Positions 42,751 through 50,648 of a stretch of DNA of 64,000 bases are shown one piece after another. A program made the translations under genes and the position numbers. Positions within the stretch are counted from its first letter, which is position 1; each line of letters opens with the position of its first letter. The DNA comes from CAYWRZ01 sp964460845 (GTDB lineage Bacteria > Bacteroidota > Bacteroidia > Flavobacteriales_D > UBA2798). The DNA lies in contig CAYWRZ010000005.1 in NCBI GenBank assembly GCA_964460845.1, positions 124,001 to 188,000 on the forward strand, in the 5' to 3' direction. Below the pieces are notes generated by a model. That model ran no database searches. It was not told where the DNA came from and saw only the letters and a program-made list of their open reading frames with translations.

Positions 42751-43143
42751 TGGTGGAGCCGGAGGGATTCGAACCCTCGTCCAAACAGGGAAACCCTAAG
42801 CTTTCTACAGACTTAGTTGCAAGTTGATTTTTGTCCGTAGTCCGGCATGCAACCACCTAACCACAGCTTAGCTCCTAAGATTTTCGTCCATACCCCGGAG
42901 CAGGGTACAGCTTATTCCGAATTTTTGGCACTCCCGATTCACCCGCCTTCAGACAGGGCTGGTGGGGAATGACTCGTCCCGTACATCCTGCACGGGATAA
43001 AGCTTTATCACCTCCGGTGATTAAGCAGCAAGTGCGTAGTTAGTTTCGCCAATTATGGTTCGGATGAGAGTGGTACGGGCTGTCATCCATCGCCCGATCT
43101 GCTTACTTACAATTTCATCCCGCTGTCAAATCCAGTCGGCCCC
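42751..43143 (-). ncRNA. ssrA: tmRNA (transfer-messenger RNA)
   Basis: A 393-nt tmRNA on the minus strand that rescues stalled ribosomes and tags the peptide for proteolysis. The 5' GGGGCCG pairs with 3' CGGCTCC before A-CCA (7-bp acceptor stem with one G-U). The T arm is GAGGGTTCGAATCCCTC on the minus strand, and the 5' side continues GACTGGATTTGACAGCG, as in other tmRNAs. The tag reading frame (43021-43050) encodes GETNYALAA and a TAA stop, a typical Bacteroidota tag ending in the ALAA degron. The CCA is encoded. A terminator follows at once, and a -7 box lies 19 nt upstream. Confidence 0.97.
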
Positions 43144-43161
43144 AAAGAACAAATTTCAGTA

Positions 43162-43169
43162 CAAAAATA
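43162..43169 (-). promoter_or_regulatory. Probable -7 promoter element of tmRNA
   Basis: Minus strand TATTTTTG matches TAnnTTTG, 18 nt upstream of the mature tmRNA 5' end. A proper TTG at 18-20 nt further upstream is not clear. The gap fits a short leader removed by RNase P. Confidence 0.5.
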
Positions 43170-43322
43170 ACAAAAACCCGACAATGCCACTCCATCAATT
43201 TTTTTATCAGATTGCACCTTTTTTTATAAAAAAGTTAAATTTTTCTATGTCAGGCCACTTTTTTGTGATATTTTCGTCAATACGGAAATCACTGTTTCTG
43301 TGAATCACACCCCTTACACTAC

Positions 43323-44540
43323 ATGAACATCTCACTCAAAATTGGTATCATCAGGGAAGGAAAAGTACCGCCCGACAAAAGAGTAGCCCTGACACCTGAA
43401 CAATGTAAAAACCTCAAATCCACTTATCCCCAACTCGACATTCTCGTACAGCCCAGCCCCTCGAGGGCCTTTTCAGACGACGATTACCGAGCCGCCGGAC
43501 TCGAAGTGACCGAAAAAATCGAAGAATGTGACATGCTGATGGGTATCAAAGAAGTGCCCGTCAATCAGCTTATTCCCGACAAAACCTATTTTTTCTTCTC
43601 CCATACCATCAAAAAGCAGCCCCACAACCGTAAGCTGCTGCAAGAGATGCTTCGCCTCAATATCCGTATGGTCGATTACGAAACGCTGACCCATCTCTCG
43701 GGCTATCGTATCCTGGCTTTCGGCCGCTACGCAGGCATCGTGGGCTGTTACAACGCTTTTAGGGCCTACGGCGAAAAATACGGAAGTTTCCAGCTCAAAC
43801 CCGCCCATCAGTGCTTCGACAGGCAGGAAATGGAAAACGAGCTGAAAAAAGTGATCCTGCCCCCGGATTACAAGATCGTAGTGACCGGCTCCGGACGCGT
43901 CGGCGGCGGTTGCCTCGAAATTCTGAACCGGATAGGCATACGCCAGGTGCTGCCCGCCGAACTGCTTGAACAGGATTTTAATGAACCCGTTTTCACCGTG
44001 CTGCACGTGTCTGATTACAACACAACTACAGACGGCAGCGCGTTCGACAAGCAAAAATTCTACGCCGACCCTTCCGATTTTGTACCCGATTTTCTGAAAT
44101 ACGCCCGCAAAGCCGATATGTACATTCCCTGTCATTTCTGGAATACAGGCGCTCCGCAAATTCTTACCGCCGCAGATTACCGCGACCCACAATTCCGTAT
44201 CCGCATCATTGCCGATATCAGTTGCGACATCTACGAACCTATCGCCTCTACCCTGCGCCCTTCGACCATTGCCGAACCCTTCTACGGCTACGACCCTGTT
44301 ACCGGCAAAGAAGGTGATTTCTACAATCCCGCACACATAGGCATAATGGCGATCGATAACCTGCCCTGCGAGCTACCCCGCGACGCCAGCCGCGATTTCG
44401 GTAAAATTCTCAGCGAAAAGATCATCCCCCTCCTCACAGGCCAGGACCCCGACCGAATCATCGAAAGGGCCACTATCTGCCGCGACAAACAACTGATGCC
44501 CGCCTTCGACTATCTCGAAGAATACGTAAAAGGAAACTGA
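43323..44540 (+). CDS. Lysine/saccharopine dehydrogenase-like enzyme (alanine dehydrogenase N-terminal fold)
   Basis: A 405-residue NAD(P)-dependent dehydrogenase. The N-terminal domain begins IGIIREGKVPPDKRVALTPEQC, the AlaDH/PNT signature (RxP, KxP(x)xxRVALTP). The nucleotide fold lies at about 185-200 (IVVTGSGRVGGGCLEI), and a second signature, RIIADISCDIYEPIASTL, occurs near residue 300. This layout is that of NAD+, lysine-forming saccharopine dehydrogenase and related lysine dehydrogenases rather than AlaDH itself. It probably acts in lysine degradation or synthesis. The stop is 3 nt from the stop of the converging psd gene. Start: ATG at 43323. Confidence 0.8.
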   Translation: MNISLKIGIIREGKVPPDKRVALTPEQCKNLKSTYPQLDILVQPSPSRAFSDDDYRAAGLEVTEKIEECDMLMGIKEVPVNQLIPDKTYFFFSHTIKKQPHNRKLLQEMLRLNIRMVDYETLTHLSGYRILAFGRYAGIVGCYNAFRAYGEKYGSFQLKPAHQCFDRQEMENELKKVILPPDYKIVVTGSGRVGGGCLEILNRIGIRQVLPAELLEQDFNEPVFTVLHVSDYNTTTDGSAFDKQKFYADPSDFVPDFLKYARKADMYIPCHFWNTGAPQILTAADYRDPQFRIRIIADISCDIYEPIASTLRPSTIAEPFYGYDPVTGKEGDFYNPAHIGIMAIDNLPCELPRDASRDFGKILSEKIIPLLTGQDPDRIIERATICRDKQLMPAFDYLEEYVKGN

Positions 44541-44543
44541 ACC

Positions 44544-45203
44544 TTAGGGTAAATTGGCCAGCAAAGTGGTACGTCCCTGTACCAACTGGCCGATTTGTAC
44601 ACGAATATCGGCATCGAGCGGAAGAATAATGTCCACCCGAGAACCGAATTTGATAAAGCCCAACTCTCCCGACTGGATAGCCGCATCGCCTTCTTTGGCG
44701 TAACAGACGATACGACGAGCCACCGCACCGGCAATTTGCCGCACCAGCACCTTGCGTCCCTGCGCATCCTCGACCACCACGGTAGTACGCTCGTTTTCGG
44801 TCGAAGATTTCGGATGCCAGGCCACCAAATATTTACCCGGATGATACTTCGAATAGACTACTCGTCCGCCCATCGGATACCAGTTTACATGCACATTCAG
44901 CGGCGACATGAACACGCTCACCTGAATACGCCTGTCGTGAAAATATTCGGTCTCAGTAATCTCTTCTATCACCACCACTTTCCCGTCGGCCGGACAAACC
45001 AGCAGATTTTCTCCCTGTAAAGGCACGCGGCTCGGTACACGAAAAAACTGTACAATCAGGTAAAAAAACACGAGCAGCCCTAACCAAAGAATCACTTTCA
45101 GCCAAAGCAAATGGCAAGGTATAAACGCCACGCCAACTGATGCAGCGGCGGTTATCAGAAAAAAAAGCAGAATAAGGCGGTAGCCTTCGCGGTGTATTTT
45201 CAT
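44544..45203 (-). CDS. psd: Phosphatidylserine decarboxylase proenzyme (short type)
   Basis: A 219-residue membrane-associated enzyme that makes phosphatidylethanolamine from phosphatidylserine. Two hydrophobic segments (about 8-27 and 33-53) precede CPADGKVVVIEE, MSPLNVHVNWYPMGG (catalytic His) and the C-terminal GFIKFGSRVD. Self-cleavage is expected at the Gly187-Ser188 bond, with Ser becoming the pyruvoyl group. It belongs to the short Psd-A-like class. The ATG at 45203 (MKIHREG) is chosen over an upstream in-frame ATG at 45218. TACTTTTG on the minus strand at 45208-45215, a good -7 box, ends 4 nt before this ATG, so the mRNA may be leaderless or nearly so. No phosphatidylserine synthase gene is adjacent. 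Confidence 0.92.
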   Translation of the reverse strand: MKIHREGYRLILLFFLITAAASVGVAFIPCHLLWLKVILWLGLLVFFYLIVQFFRVPSRVPLQGENLLVCPADGKVVVIEEITETEYFHDRRIQVSVFMSPLNVHVNWYPMGGRVVYSKYHPGKYLVAWHPKSSTENERTTVVVEDAQGRKVLVRQIAGAVARRIVCYAKEGDAAIQSGELGFIKFGSRVDIILPLDADIRVQIGQLVQGRTTLLANLP

Positions 45204-45318
45204 ACCGCAAAAGTACATAGTTTAGGCTTGTCTGCGACTTCAGCGATCAATTCCCTTTTTCGGTGAGAAATGACTACGCATTAGGCAAGAAGCCAATCCA
45301 CAAAGCCGTAAATGTTAT

Positions 45319-45326
45319 TAGCTTTG
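45319..45326 (+). promoter_or_regulatory. Probable -7 element for the rlmI-MATE-fmt operon
   Basis: TAGCTTTG matches TAnnTTTG and lies 9 nt upstream of the rlmI ATG at 45336, implying a very short 5' UTR. No strong TTG is at the right distance, so confidence is moderate. Confidence 0.35.
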
Positions 45327-45335
45327 CGCTGCTTT

Positions 45336-46511
45336 ATGAATATCCCTCAACTCATTCTTAAACCCGGTAAGGAAAAATCGCTCGAGCGGTTCCATCCCTG
45401 GGTATTTTCGGGTGCAATCGCACGCATCGACGGGCAGCCCGCCAACGGCGATCTGGTAGCGGTACTGGCACAAAACCGTACCATTATCGGATTCGGACAT
45501 TACCAGCAAGGCTCGATCACGGCACGTATACTTTGCTTCGGAAATGAAAAGCCAGGTCCTGATTTTTGGGCACAACGCCTGCAAGAAGCCTGGGCGCTGC
45601 GCAATACCCTGCACCTGCCGAACCCCGATACCAACGTGTTCAGACTGGTGCACGGCGAAGGCGATCGCCTTCCGGGACTGATCATCGATATATACGACAA
45701 AGTGGCCGTCATGCAATGCCATTCGCTGGGAATGTACCATGCGCGTCACGAAATCGCAAAAGCTTTACAGGCTATTCCCGGACTGACACTCGAAGCGATC
45801 TACGACAAAAGCGAAGAAACGCTACACAAGGATTCGGACGCACACAACGGCTACCTTTTCGGCGCGCACGAAGGAGAAACGGAAGTACGCGAGTACGGAC
45901 ACCGCTTTAGGGTAAACTGGGTTACCGGACAGAAAACCGGCTTTTTCATCGACCAGCGCGAAAACCGAAAGCTGCTGCAGCACTACGCCAAAGGCAAAAA
46001 AATACTCAATACTTTCTGCTATTCGGGCGGATTCTCGATCTATGCCCTCCACGAAGAAGCCCGCGAAGTGCATTCGCTCGACAGCTCCAAAAAAGCCATT
46101 GCACTGACCGAACAGAATGTGGCGCTTGCGCCCCATGCCGACCGCCACCGCTCTATCGTAGCCGATGCCCTGCCCTACCTGCGCGATATAGGTAACGATT
46201 ACGACATTGTAATACTCGACCCTCCGGCCTTTGCCAAGCACCTGAGTGCAAAGCATAACGCCATACAGGGTTACCGCAGGCTCAACGAAGAAGCGCTGCG
46301 GCAGATCAAACCCGGCGGACTCCTCTTCACCTTTTCCTGCTCACAGGCCATCGATCAAAATACCTTCACAGGCACCGTATTATCGGCCGCGATCAACGCA
46401 CGCAGAAACGTGCGCATACTGCACCGGCTGCACCAACCCGCCGATCACCCCGTAAGCCTCTATCACCCCGAAGGCGAATACCTCAAAGGGCTGGTCGTCT
46501 ATGTCGATTAA
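45336..46511 (+). CDS. rlmI: 23S rRNA (cytosine-5-)-methyltransferase RlmI-type
   Basis: A 391-residue SAM-dependent rRNA methyltransferase. An N-terminal PUA domain (about 1-80, KPGKEKSLERFHPWVFSGAI) is followed by GEGDRLPGLIIDIYD, the RlmI-like central domain and a Rossmann methyltransferase: VNWVTGQKTGFFIDQRENR, ILNTFCYSGGFSIYAL (SAM site) and DIVILDPPAFAKH, then GGLLFTFSCSQ. In E. coli RlmI methylates C1962. The ATG at 45336 gives the PUA start; the upstream in-frame ATG at 45312 lies before the -7 box and is rejected. The stop overlaps the MATE start by 11 nt, so the genes are coupled. Confidence 0.88.
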   Translation: MNIPQLILKPGKEKSLERFHPWVFSGAIARIDGQPANGDLVAVLAQNRTIIGFGHYQQGSITARILCFGNEKPGPDFWAQRLQEAWALRNTLHLPNPDTNVFRLVHGEGDRLPGLIIDIYDKVAVMQCHSLGMYHARHEIAKALQAIPGLTLEAIYDKSEETLHKDSDAHNGYLFGAHEGETEVREYGHRFRVNWVTGQKTGFFIDQRENRKLLQHYAKGKKILNTFCYSGGFSIYALHEEAREVHSLDSSKKAIALTEQNVALAPHADRHRSIVADALPYLRDIGNDYDIVILDPPAFAKHLSAKHNAIQGYRRLNEEALRQIKPGGLLFTFSCSQAIDQNTFTGTVLSAAINARRNVRILHRLHQPADHPVSLYHPEGEYLKGLVVYVD

Positions 46512-47847
46512 CCCGCGTCATACCTCACTTTCGTACCGACAAATCCTGTCGGTCGCTTTTCCCATTATGATAGGCGTATTTATACAATATGCCGTCTCCA
46601 TTACCGATTCCGCTTTCCTGAACCGCATCAGTCCCGACGATTTTAACGCGGCAGGCAATGCAGGTATGCTCTACATAACGCTGTTCATGGTGGCGATGGG
46701 CATCGCGAGCGGCGCACAAATTATGATAGCCCGCCGCGACGGAGAGGGGAACTATGCCGAAGCCGGGCAGGTATTTCGACAAACCCTTTTTACCCTTATT
46801 AGCTTTTCGCTGCTATTGGTGCTGCTGCTCCAAAGCATCAACTGGCTGCTTCTGCCGTCGTTTGTGCACGACCCGGTGGTTACTGAAAAAATGCAAACCT
46901 TCCTGCATTATCGCGGCTGGGGACTTCTTTTTGCGGTGACCACACTGGCTTATCAGGGCTTGTATGCGGGAATCGCGCGCACCCGGGTCATCATGTACTA
47001 CACTTCACTTACGGCTTTTCTCAACGTAGTACTCGATTACGGACTTATCTTCGGACATTTCGGACTACCCCGCATGGAGCTCGAAGGAGCTGCCATCGCT
47101 TCGGTCATAGCCGAAGCAGGCGCGCTGTTGTTCGTCATTCTTTATACCCGTTATGATAAAGCGGTGCTCAAATACCGGCTTCGTGGAAAGCTTATCCCGA
47201 TTCGCAATACCATCGTGCAACTGATCAAACTCTCGTGGCCACTTATGCTACAAGGATTTGTCGCTACCGGAGCCTGGACCGTTTTTTTCTTTTTTATCGA
47301 ACAAATGGGCTCGAAAGACCTCGAAATTTCGCAGGTAATCCGTATGTTTTACCTGATTGCATTTATCCCGATACAGGGCATAGGAGCCGCTACCCGTACT
47401 TTTGTAAGTCAGCTTATCGCTCGCGGACAAACCCGCGAAGTATTGCCTACCGTGACCAAGATCATACTGCTCAACCTGCTGGCTACGCTGATCTTTACCC
47501 ATCCTAACCTACTTTATCCTTTATGGGTAGTGCCTGTAATGAGTGAGAATACGGCTATTTTACAGGAAACGGCTTATACCCTACAGGTGGTTACGGGAGC
47601 CATGTTCCTGCTGGCACTTACAGCTCCTTTGCTCAACCTTATTTCCGGATCCGGCGACACGAAAACGGCATTCCGCATCGAATTGCTTACCATCGTGCTT
47701 TACCTGACAGGAGCCTGGCTGCTGACGGGTCCGCTGCAACAGAACATCATCTGGGTGTGGTGTATAGAATATGTATATTTCGGAACAATGGCGCTGGGCT
47801 GTATCTATTATATTCGTCGGGGCAAATGGAAACACATCAAGGTATAA
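46501..47847 (+). CDS. MATE-family efflux transporter
   Basis: A 448-residue transporter with about 12 helices. The N-terminal LSVAFPIMIGVFIQYAVSITDSAFL and MGIASGAQIMIAR segments match MATE (multidrug and toxin extrusion) proteins. The second half repeats the pattern (LSWPLMLQGFVATGAWTVFFF and GIGAATRTFVSQLIARG). It couples Na+ or H+ influx to export of cationic drugs or other metabolites. The start overlaps the rlmI stop by 11 nt and the stop is 3 nt before fmt, so the three genes form an operon. Substrate unknown. Confidence 0.88.
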   Translation: MSINPRHTSLSYRQILSVAFPIMIGVFIQYAVSITDSAFLNRISPDDFNAAGNAGMLYITLFMVAMGIASGAQIMIARRDGEGNYAEAGQVFRQTLFTLISFSLLLVLLLQSINWLLLPSFVHDPVVTEKMQTFLHYRGWGLLFAVTTLAYQGLYAGIARTRVIMYYTSLTAFLNVVLDYGLIFGHFGLPRMELEGAAIASVIAEAGALLFVILYTRYDKAVLKYRLRGKLIPIRNTIVQLIKLSWPLMLQGFVATGAWTVFFFFIEQMGSKDLEISQVIRMFYLIAFIPIQGIGAATRTFVSQLIARGQTREVLPTVTKIILLNLLATLIFTHPNLLYPLWVVPVMSENTAILQETAYTLQVVTGAMFLLALTAPLLNLISGSGDTKTAFRIELLTIVLYLTGAWLLTGPLQQNIIWVWCIEYVYFGTMALGCIYYIRRGKWKHIKV

Positions 47848-47850
47848 AGT

Positions 47851-48798
47851 ATGGCTGAGTTCAACATTATATTTATGGGTACGCCCGGCTTTGCGACAGG
47901 CTGCCTGCAACACCTGCACGAAAACGGGATCCGTATAGCCGCCGTGGTTACCGCTCCCGATAAACCGGCCGGACGTGGACAGCAACCCACTCCTTCGGCA
48001 GTGAAAGAATACGCGCTGTCGCAGGGATTACATATACTGCAACCCAGCAACCTGAAAGCACCTGAGTTTCTGAACGAGTTGCAACAAATCGGTGCCGACC
48101 TGTTTGTGGTAGTAGCTTTCCGTATGTTGCCCGAAGTGGTCTGGGCCATGCCCCCTAAAGGCACGGTTAACCTGCATGCCTCTTTGCTTCCACAGTACCG
48201 GGGTGCAGCGCCCATCAATCATGTGCTTATTAATGGTGAAACCGAAACGGGAGTGACCACTTTTTTTATCCGCCACGAAATCGATACCGGCGATATTATA
48301 GACCGCGTAAAAGTGGCTATTGGTGCCGAAGAAACGGCGGGCGAGCTGCACGACAAGCTCATGCACACGGGAGCCGATTTGCTGCTTCGCACCGTAGAAG
48401 CTATTCGCGACAAGCGTGTAAAGGCCCAACCTCAGGATCATTCGAGCGCGTTAAAGCACGCTCCCAAGATTTTTAAAGACGATTGTCGCATCCATTGGGA
48501 CAGGCCCGGTACCGACGTATTTAATCAGATTCGGGGCCTTTCGCCCTACCCCGCCGCCTGGACCGAATGGCTCGTGCAGGGGAAGAATCCCCTTAGTCTG
48601 AAAATATACCACAGCCGTATTTCGACTGGTAAAGGGGAGCCCGGACAGCTTGAGACCGACGAAAAAACCTTCTTAAAAGTCTTTACTGCCGACGGAGCCC
48701 TACTTATCGAAGAGCTGCAATTGGCCGGAAAGCGACGAATGCACATCGAAGAATTCTTACGTGGCACGCGAATACCGCCCGAAAGTCGCTTTTCTTAA
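47851..48798 (+). CDS. fmt: Methionyl-tRNA formyltransferase
   Basis: A 315-residue enzyme that formylates Met-tRNA(fMet) with 10-formyl-THF for initiation. Signatures: IIFMGTPGFATGCL at the N-terminus, VVTAPDKPAGRGQ, the catalytic region GTVNLHASLLPQYRGAAPINHVL (Asn, His and the SLLPxYRG loop), GVTTFFI and DTGDII. The C-terminal domain (about 205-315) binds tRNA. The length is normal. It is the last gene of the rlmI-MATE-fmt operon and is followed by a strong terminator. Confidence 0.95.
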   Translation: MAEFNIIFMGTPGFATGCLQHLHENGIRIAAVVTAPDKPAGRGQQPTPSAVKEYALSQGLHILQPSNLKAPEFLNELQQIGADLFVVVAFRMLPEVVWAMPPKGTVNLHASLLPQYRGAAPINHVLINGETETGVTTFFIRHEIDTGDIIDRVKVAIGAEETAGELHDKLMHTGADLLLRTVEAIRDKRVKAQPQDHSSALKHAPKIFKDDCRIHWDRPGTDVFNQIRGLSPYPAAWTEWLVQGKNPLSLKIYHSRISTGKGEPGQLETDEKTFLKVFTADGALLIEELQLAGKRRMHIEEFLRGTRIPPESRFS

Positions 48799-48805
48799 TT
48801 CTTTC

Positions 48806-48830
48806 AAAAGACCCATTTAGGGTCTTTTTT
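48806..48830 (+). terminator. Terminator of the rlmI-MATE-fmt operon
   Basis: AAAAGACCC-ATTTA-GGGTCTTTT is a perfect 9-bp stem with a 5-nt loop, followed by more T. It lies 7 nt after the fmt stop. Confidence 0.85.
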
Positions 48831-48940
48831 ATTTTCATTAGGTTTTGCCGAAAACTCAGACAAAACTCCCGGTGAATCATCAAAAGAGGCATTTTACGTG
48901 AAAAAGCGTACTATTTATCAACAAATGAATAGTTAATTGC

Positions 48941-48969
48941 TTGTTATACTATTAATTGACTTATCTTTG
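48941..48969 (+). promoter_or_regulatory. Promoter of the T9SS surface-protein pair
   Basis: TTG (48941-48943) and TATCTTTG (48962-48969), 18 nt apart, fit the Bacteroidota promoter. Transcription would start near 48977, giving a leader of about 170 nt before the ATG at 49150. Confidence 0.6.
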
Positions 48970-49009
48970 CAGCGTAAAACTAAGTATAAAAACCTAAGCA
49001 AATTTCAAT

Positions 49010-49144
49010 ATGTACGGCCAGGTGACAAATTACAGCATCAATCCCGTTCCTTACCGGAGCTTGGTGCTTACGGCTCCGGGTCATAGCTCCTCTTCACGCT
49101 TTGTATCTCCAATTATACCTGTCACTTATTATCTGAACTACTAA
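49010..49144 (+). CDS. Possible 44-codon leader ORF
   Basis: A small open frame from the ATG at 49010 to a TAA at 49142-49144, ending 5 nt before the surface-protein ATG. The peptide begins MYGQVTNYSINPVPYRSL and has no signal peptide. The same bases form a stem-loop leader, so it could be a regulatory leader peptide, a real small protein, or chance. Confidence 0.3.
   Translation: MYGQVTNYSINPVPYRSLVLTAPGHSSSSRFVSPIIPVTYYLNY
49021..49125 (+). promoter_or_regulatory. Structured mRNA leader of the T9SS protein gene
   Basis: GTGACA (49022-49027) pairs with TGTCAC (49120-49125), closing a region of about 100 nt. Inside is a 7-bp hairpin: CCGGAGC (49054-49060) with GCTCCGG (49073-49079). CAGGT (49019-49023) can alternatively pair with ACCTG (49117-49121), and the two pairings exclude each other. 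It lies between the promoter and the start codon. No known riboswitch is recognised. Confidence 0.4.
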
Positions 49145-49149
49145 TTAAA

Positions 49150-50469
49150 ATGAAAACATTTATTGCTTCCGCGCTGTTAATTCTACTTTCTTACTTGCCT
49201 TCGGCCGCACAGTGCACCAGTCCTCCGAATATCAACTTCTGCACAGGTGGTTCTGCACCGTCTAACGGGCAGAATATCAATTCGGGACAGACCTACGTAT
49301 ATACCGGCAACCCTGCAGTAAGCACCATTAACCTGAACGGCGGTACACTTCATGTATGTGGTAATCTGACACTCTCCAGCCTTAACTTTAACGGCGGTAC
49401 AATTATTATTGCACCAGACGCGCAGCTTACTATTAACGGTGGCGGAACCCTCCACATGAATGGAAACTCGTACATCTATAACTTCGGTACGCTGAACATG
49501 AACCGTTCGATAACCATGCAGAACAGCAATAACATGGTGATGAACGCCACGCCTTCGTCGGTGCTGAATATGAGCAGCTACACGCTGGAGCTCAACTCCG
49601 GTTCCTCTTACTTCGTCAACAACGGTTCGGCACAGATGACCGGACTCAATATTCAATCTAACGCCCCTTCCGGCGGAGTTTGCCTGGGTACTTCGAGCAG
49701 GCTGAATACTACCAACCTGATGAATAACCGCACAGGAGGCATCAATGCCCCTTCGGGCACAGGCTGCCTCTCTTTTACCGGCAACGCACTTATTAACAAC
49801 AGCGTAACCACCACGCCCGATGTCTATATCTGCCGGGGAGCCTCTGCCACCACGAGTGGAGGAGGCAACTGGGGTTCGGCTACCGTATCTTATCCTTGCG
49901 GCGATTGCAGTAACGGTACCGTACTGCCTATCGAACTGCTTTCGTTCGAAGTAAATGCAGAAGACGCTTATGCCCGCATCACCTGGATTACGGCCAGCGA
50001 AACCAATAACGAACGCTTCGAACTGGAACGTTCGGAAGATGCGCAAAACTGGCAGATTGTACACAGCGAATCGGGTGCGGGTAATTCCAACCAACTGATA
50101 CAGTACGACTGGATCGATCAGCACATAATAGCCGGTCAGACCTACTACTACAGACTGAAACAAATCGATTTCAACCAGGAATATTCTATTTCTCCGATAA
50201 TTCCTTTTTACAGCGAAAACAACAGCCTTTCGGTATCCGTTTACCCGAATCCGTTCGGACAGGAATTTTACATTCTTAATCCCGACGACGAGCCGCTAAG
50301 CTTTGCCGTACACAACAGCCTCGGACAGTTGGTGCTTTCAGAAACCCGCGTATCGGGTCAGCGTATTCGAATAGAACTGCCCGTAAAAGAGCCCGGCGTA
50401 TATTTCCTGAACGTTATCAAAGGCAACAAATCATCCGCATTCAAAGTAATCCGCTCAGGCAACAGCTAA
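49150..50469 (+). CDS. Secreted T9SS-dependent surface protein, first of a tandem pair
   Basis: A 439-residue protein. The signal peptide ends PSAAQ. The mature start CTSPPNINFCTG is followed by a beta-helix-like Asn/Gly-rich body (about 45-255): TINLNGGTLHVCGNLTLSSLN, then IIIAPDAQLTINGGGTLHMN, and so on. A typical pre-CTD segment, LPIELLSFEVNAEDAYARITW with NNERFELERS, follows. The type A T9SS sorting domain begins SVYPNPFGQEFY and ends SSAFKVIRSGNS. It is a close paralogue of the next gene (440 residues, same layout). Probably a surface or matrix protein; its ligand is unknown. It has its own promoter, leader and terminator. Confidence 0.85.
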   Translation: MKTFIASALLILLSYLPSAAQCTSPPNINFCTGGSAPSNGQNINSGQTYVYTGNPAVSTINLNGGTLHVCGNLTLSSLNFNGGTIIIAPDAQLTINGGGTLHMNGNSYIYNFGTLNMNRSITMQNSNNMVMNATPSSVLNMSSYTLELNSGSSYFVNNGSAQMTGLNIQSNAPSGGVCLGTSSRLNTTNLMNNRTGGINAPSGTGCLSFTGNALINNSVTTTPDVYICRGASATTSGGGNWGSATVSYPCGDCSNGTVLPIELLSFEVNAEDAYARITWITASETNNERFELERSEDAQNWQIVHSESGAGNSNQLIQYDWIDQHIIAGQTYYYRLKQIDFNQEYSISPIIPFYSENNSLSVSVYPNPFGQEFYILNPDDEPLSFAVHNSLGQLVLSETRVSGQRIRIELPVKEPGVYFLNVIKGNKSSAFKVIRSGNS

Positions 50470-50493
50470 TTCTTTCCGATATTGAATTTTGAC

Positions 50494-50527
50494 ATCGCCC
50501 GGAAAATTTTCCGGGCGATTTTTTTTT
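50494..50527 (+). terminator. Strong terminator after the first T9SS paralogue
   Basis: ATCGCCCGGAAAA and TTTTCCGGGCGAT (50494-50519) form a 13-bp perfect palindrome, followed by a T run to 50527. It lies 25 nt after the stop and separates the two paralogues. Confidence 0.9.
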
Positions 50528-50648
50528 AAAAGCGCCTACCGGAAGCCTATTGTCGCTTCTGTTTTTTTGTACTATATTTTGGAATATTATTCCGGGAGAT
50601 CGAAGTGCCCAATGCGCCGTTTCTCCCCGATACCTTTATTCTATCTCT

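Noticed and set aside
42751..42790. A tRNA suggested by the GATTCGAACCC sequence
   Set aside because: It is the T arm and acceptor end of tmRNA; no anticodon arm is adjacent.
42513..42827. 104-codon plus-strand frame
   Set aside because: Its 3' part is the complement of the tmRNA acceptor and T arm, so the frame is accidental.
43473..44336. 287-codon antisense frame in the dehydrogenase gene
   Set aside because: Shadow of a well-supported gene with a full set of motifs on the other strand.
49183..50163. 326-codon antisense frame in the first T9SS paralogue
   Set aside because: Shadow of a repetitive Asn/Gly-rich gene whose T9SS domain and signal peptide are clear on the plus strand.
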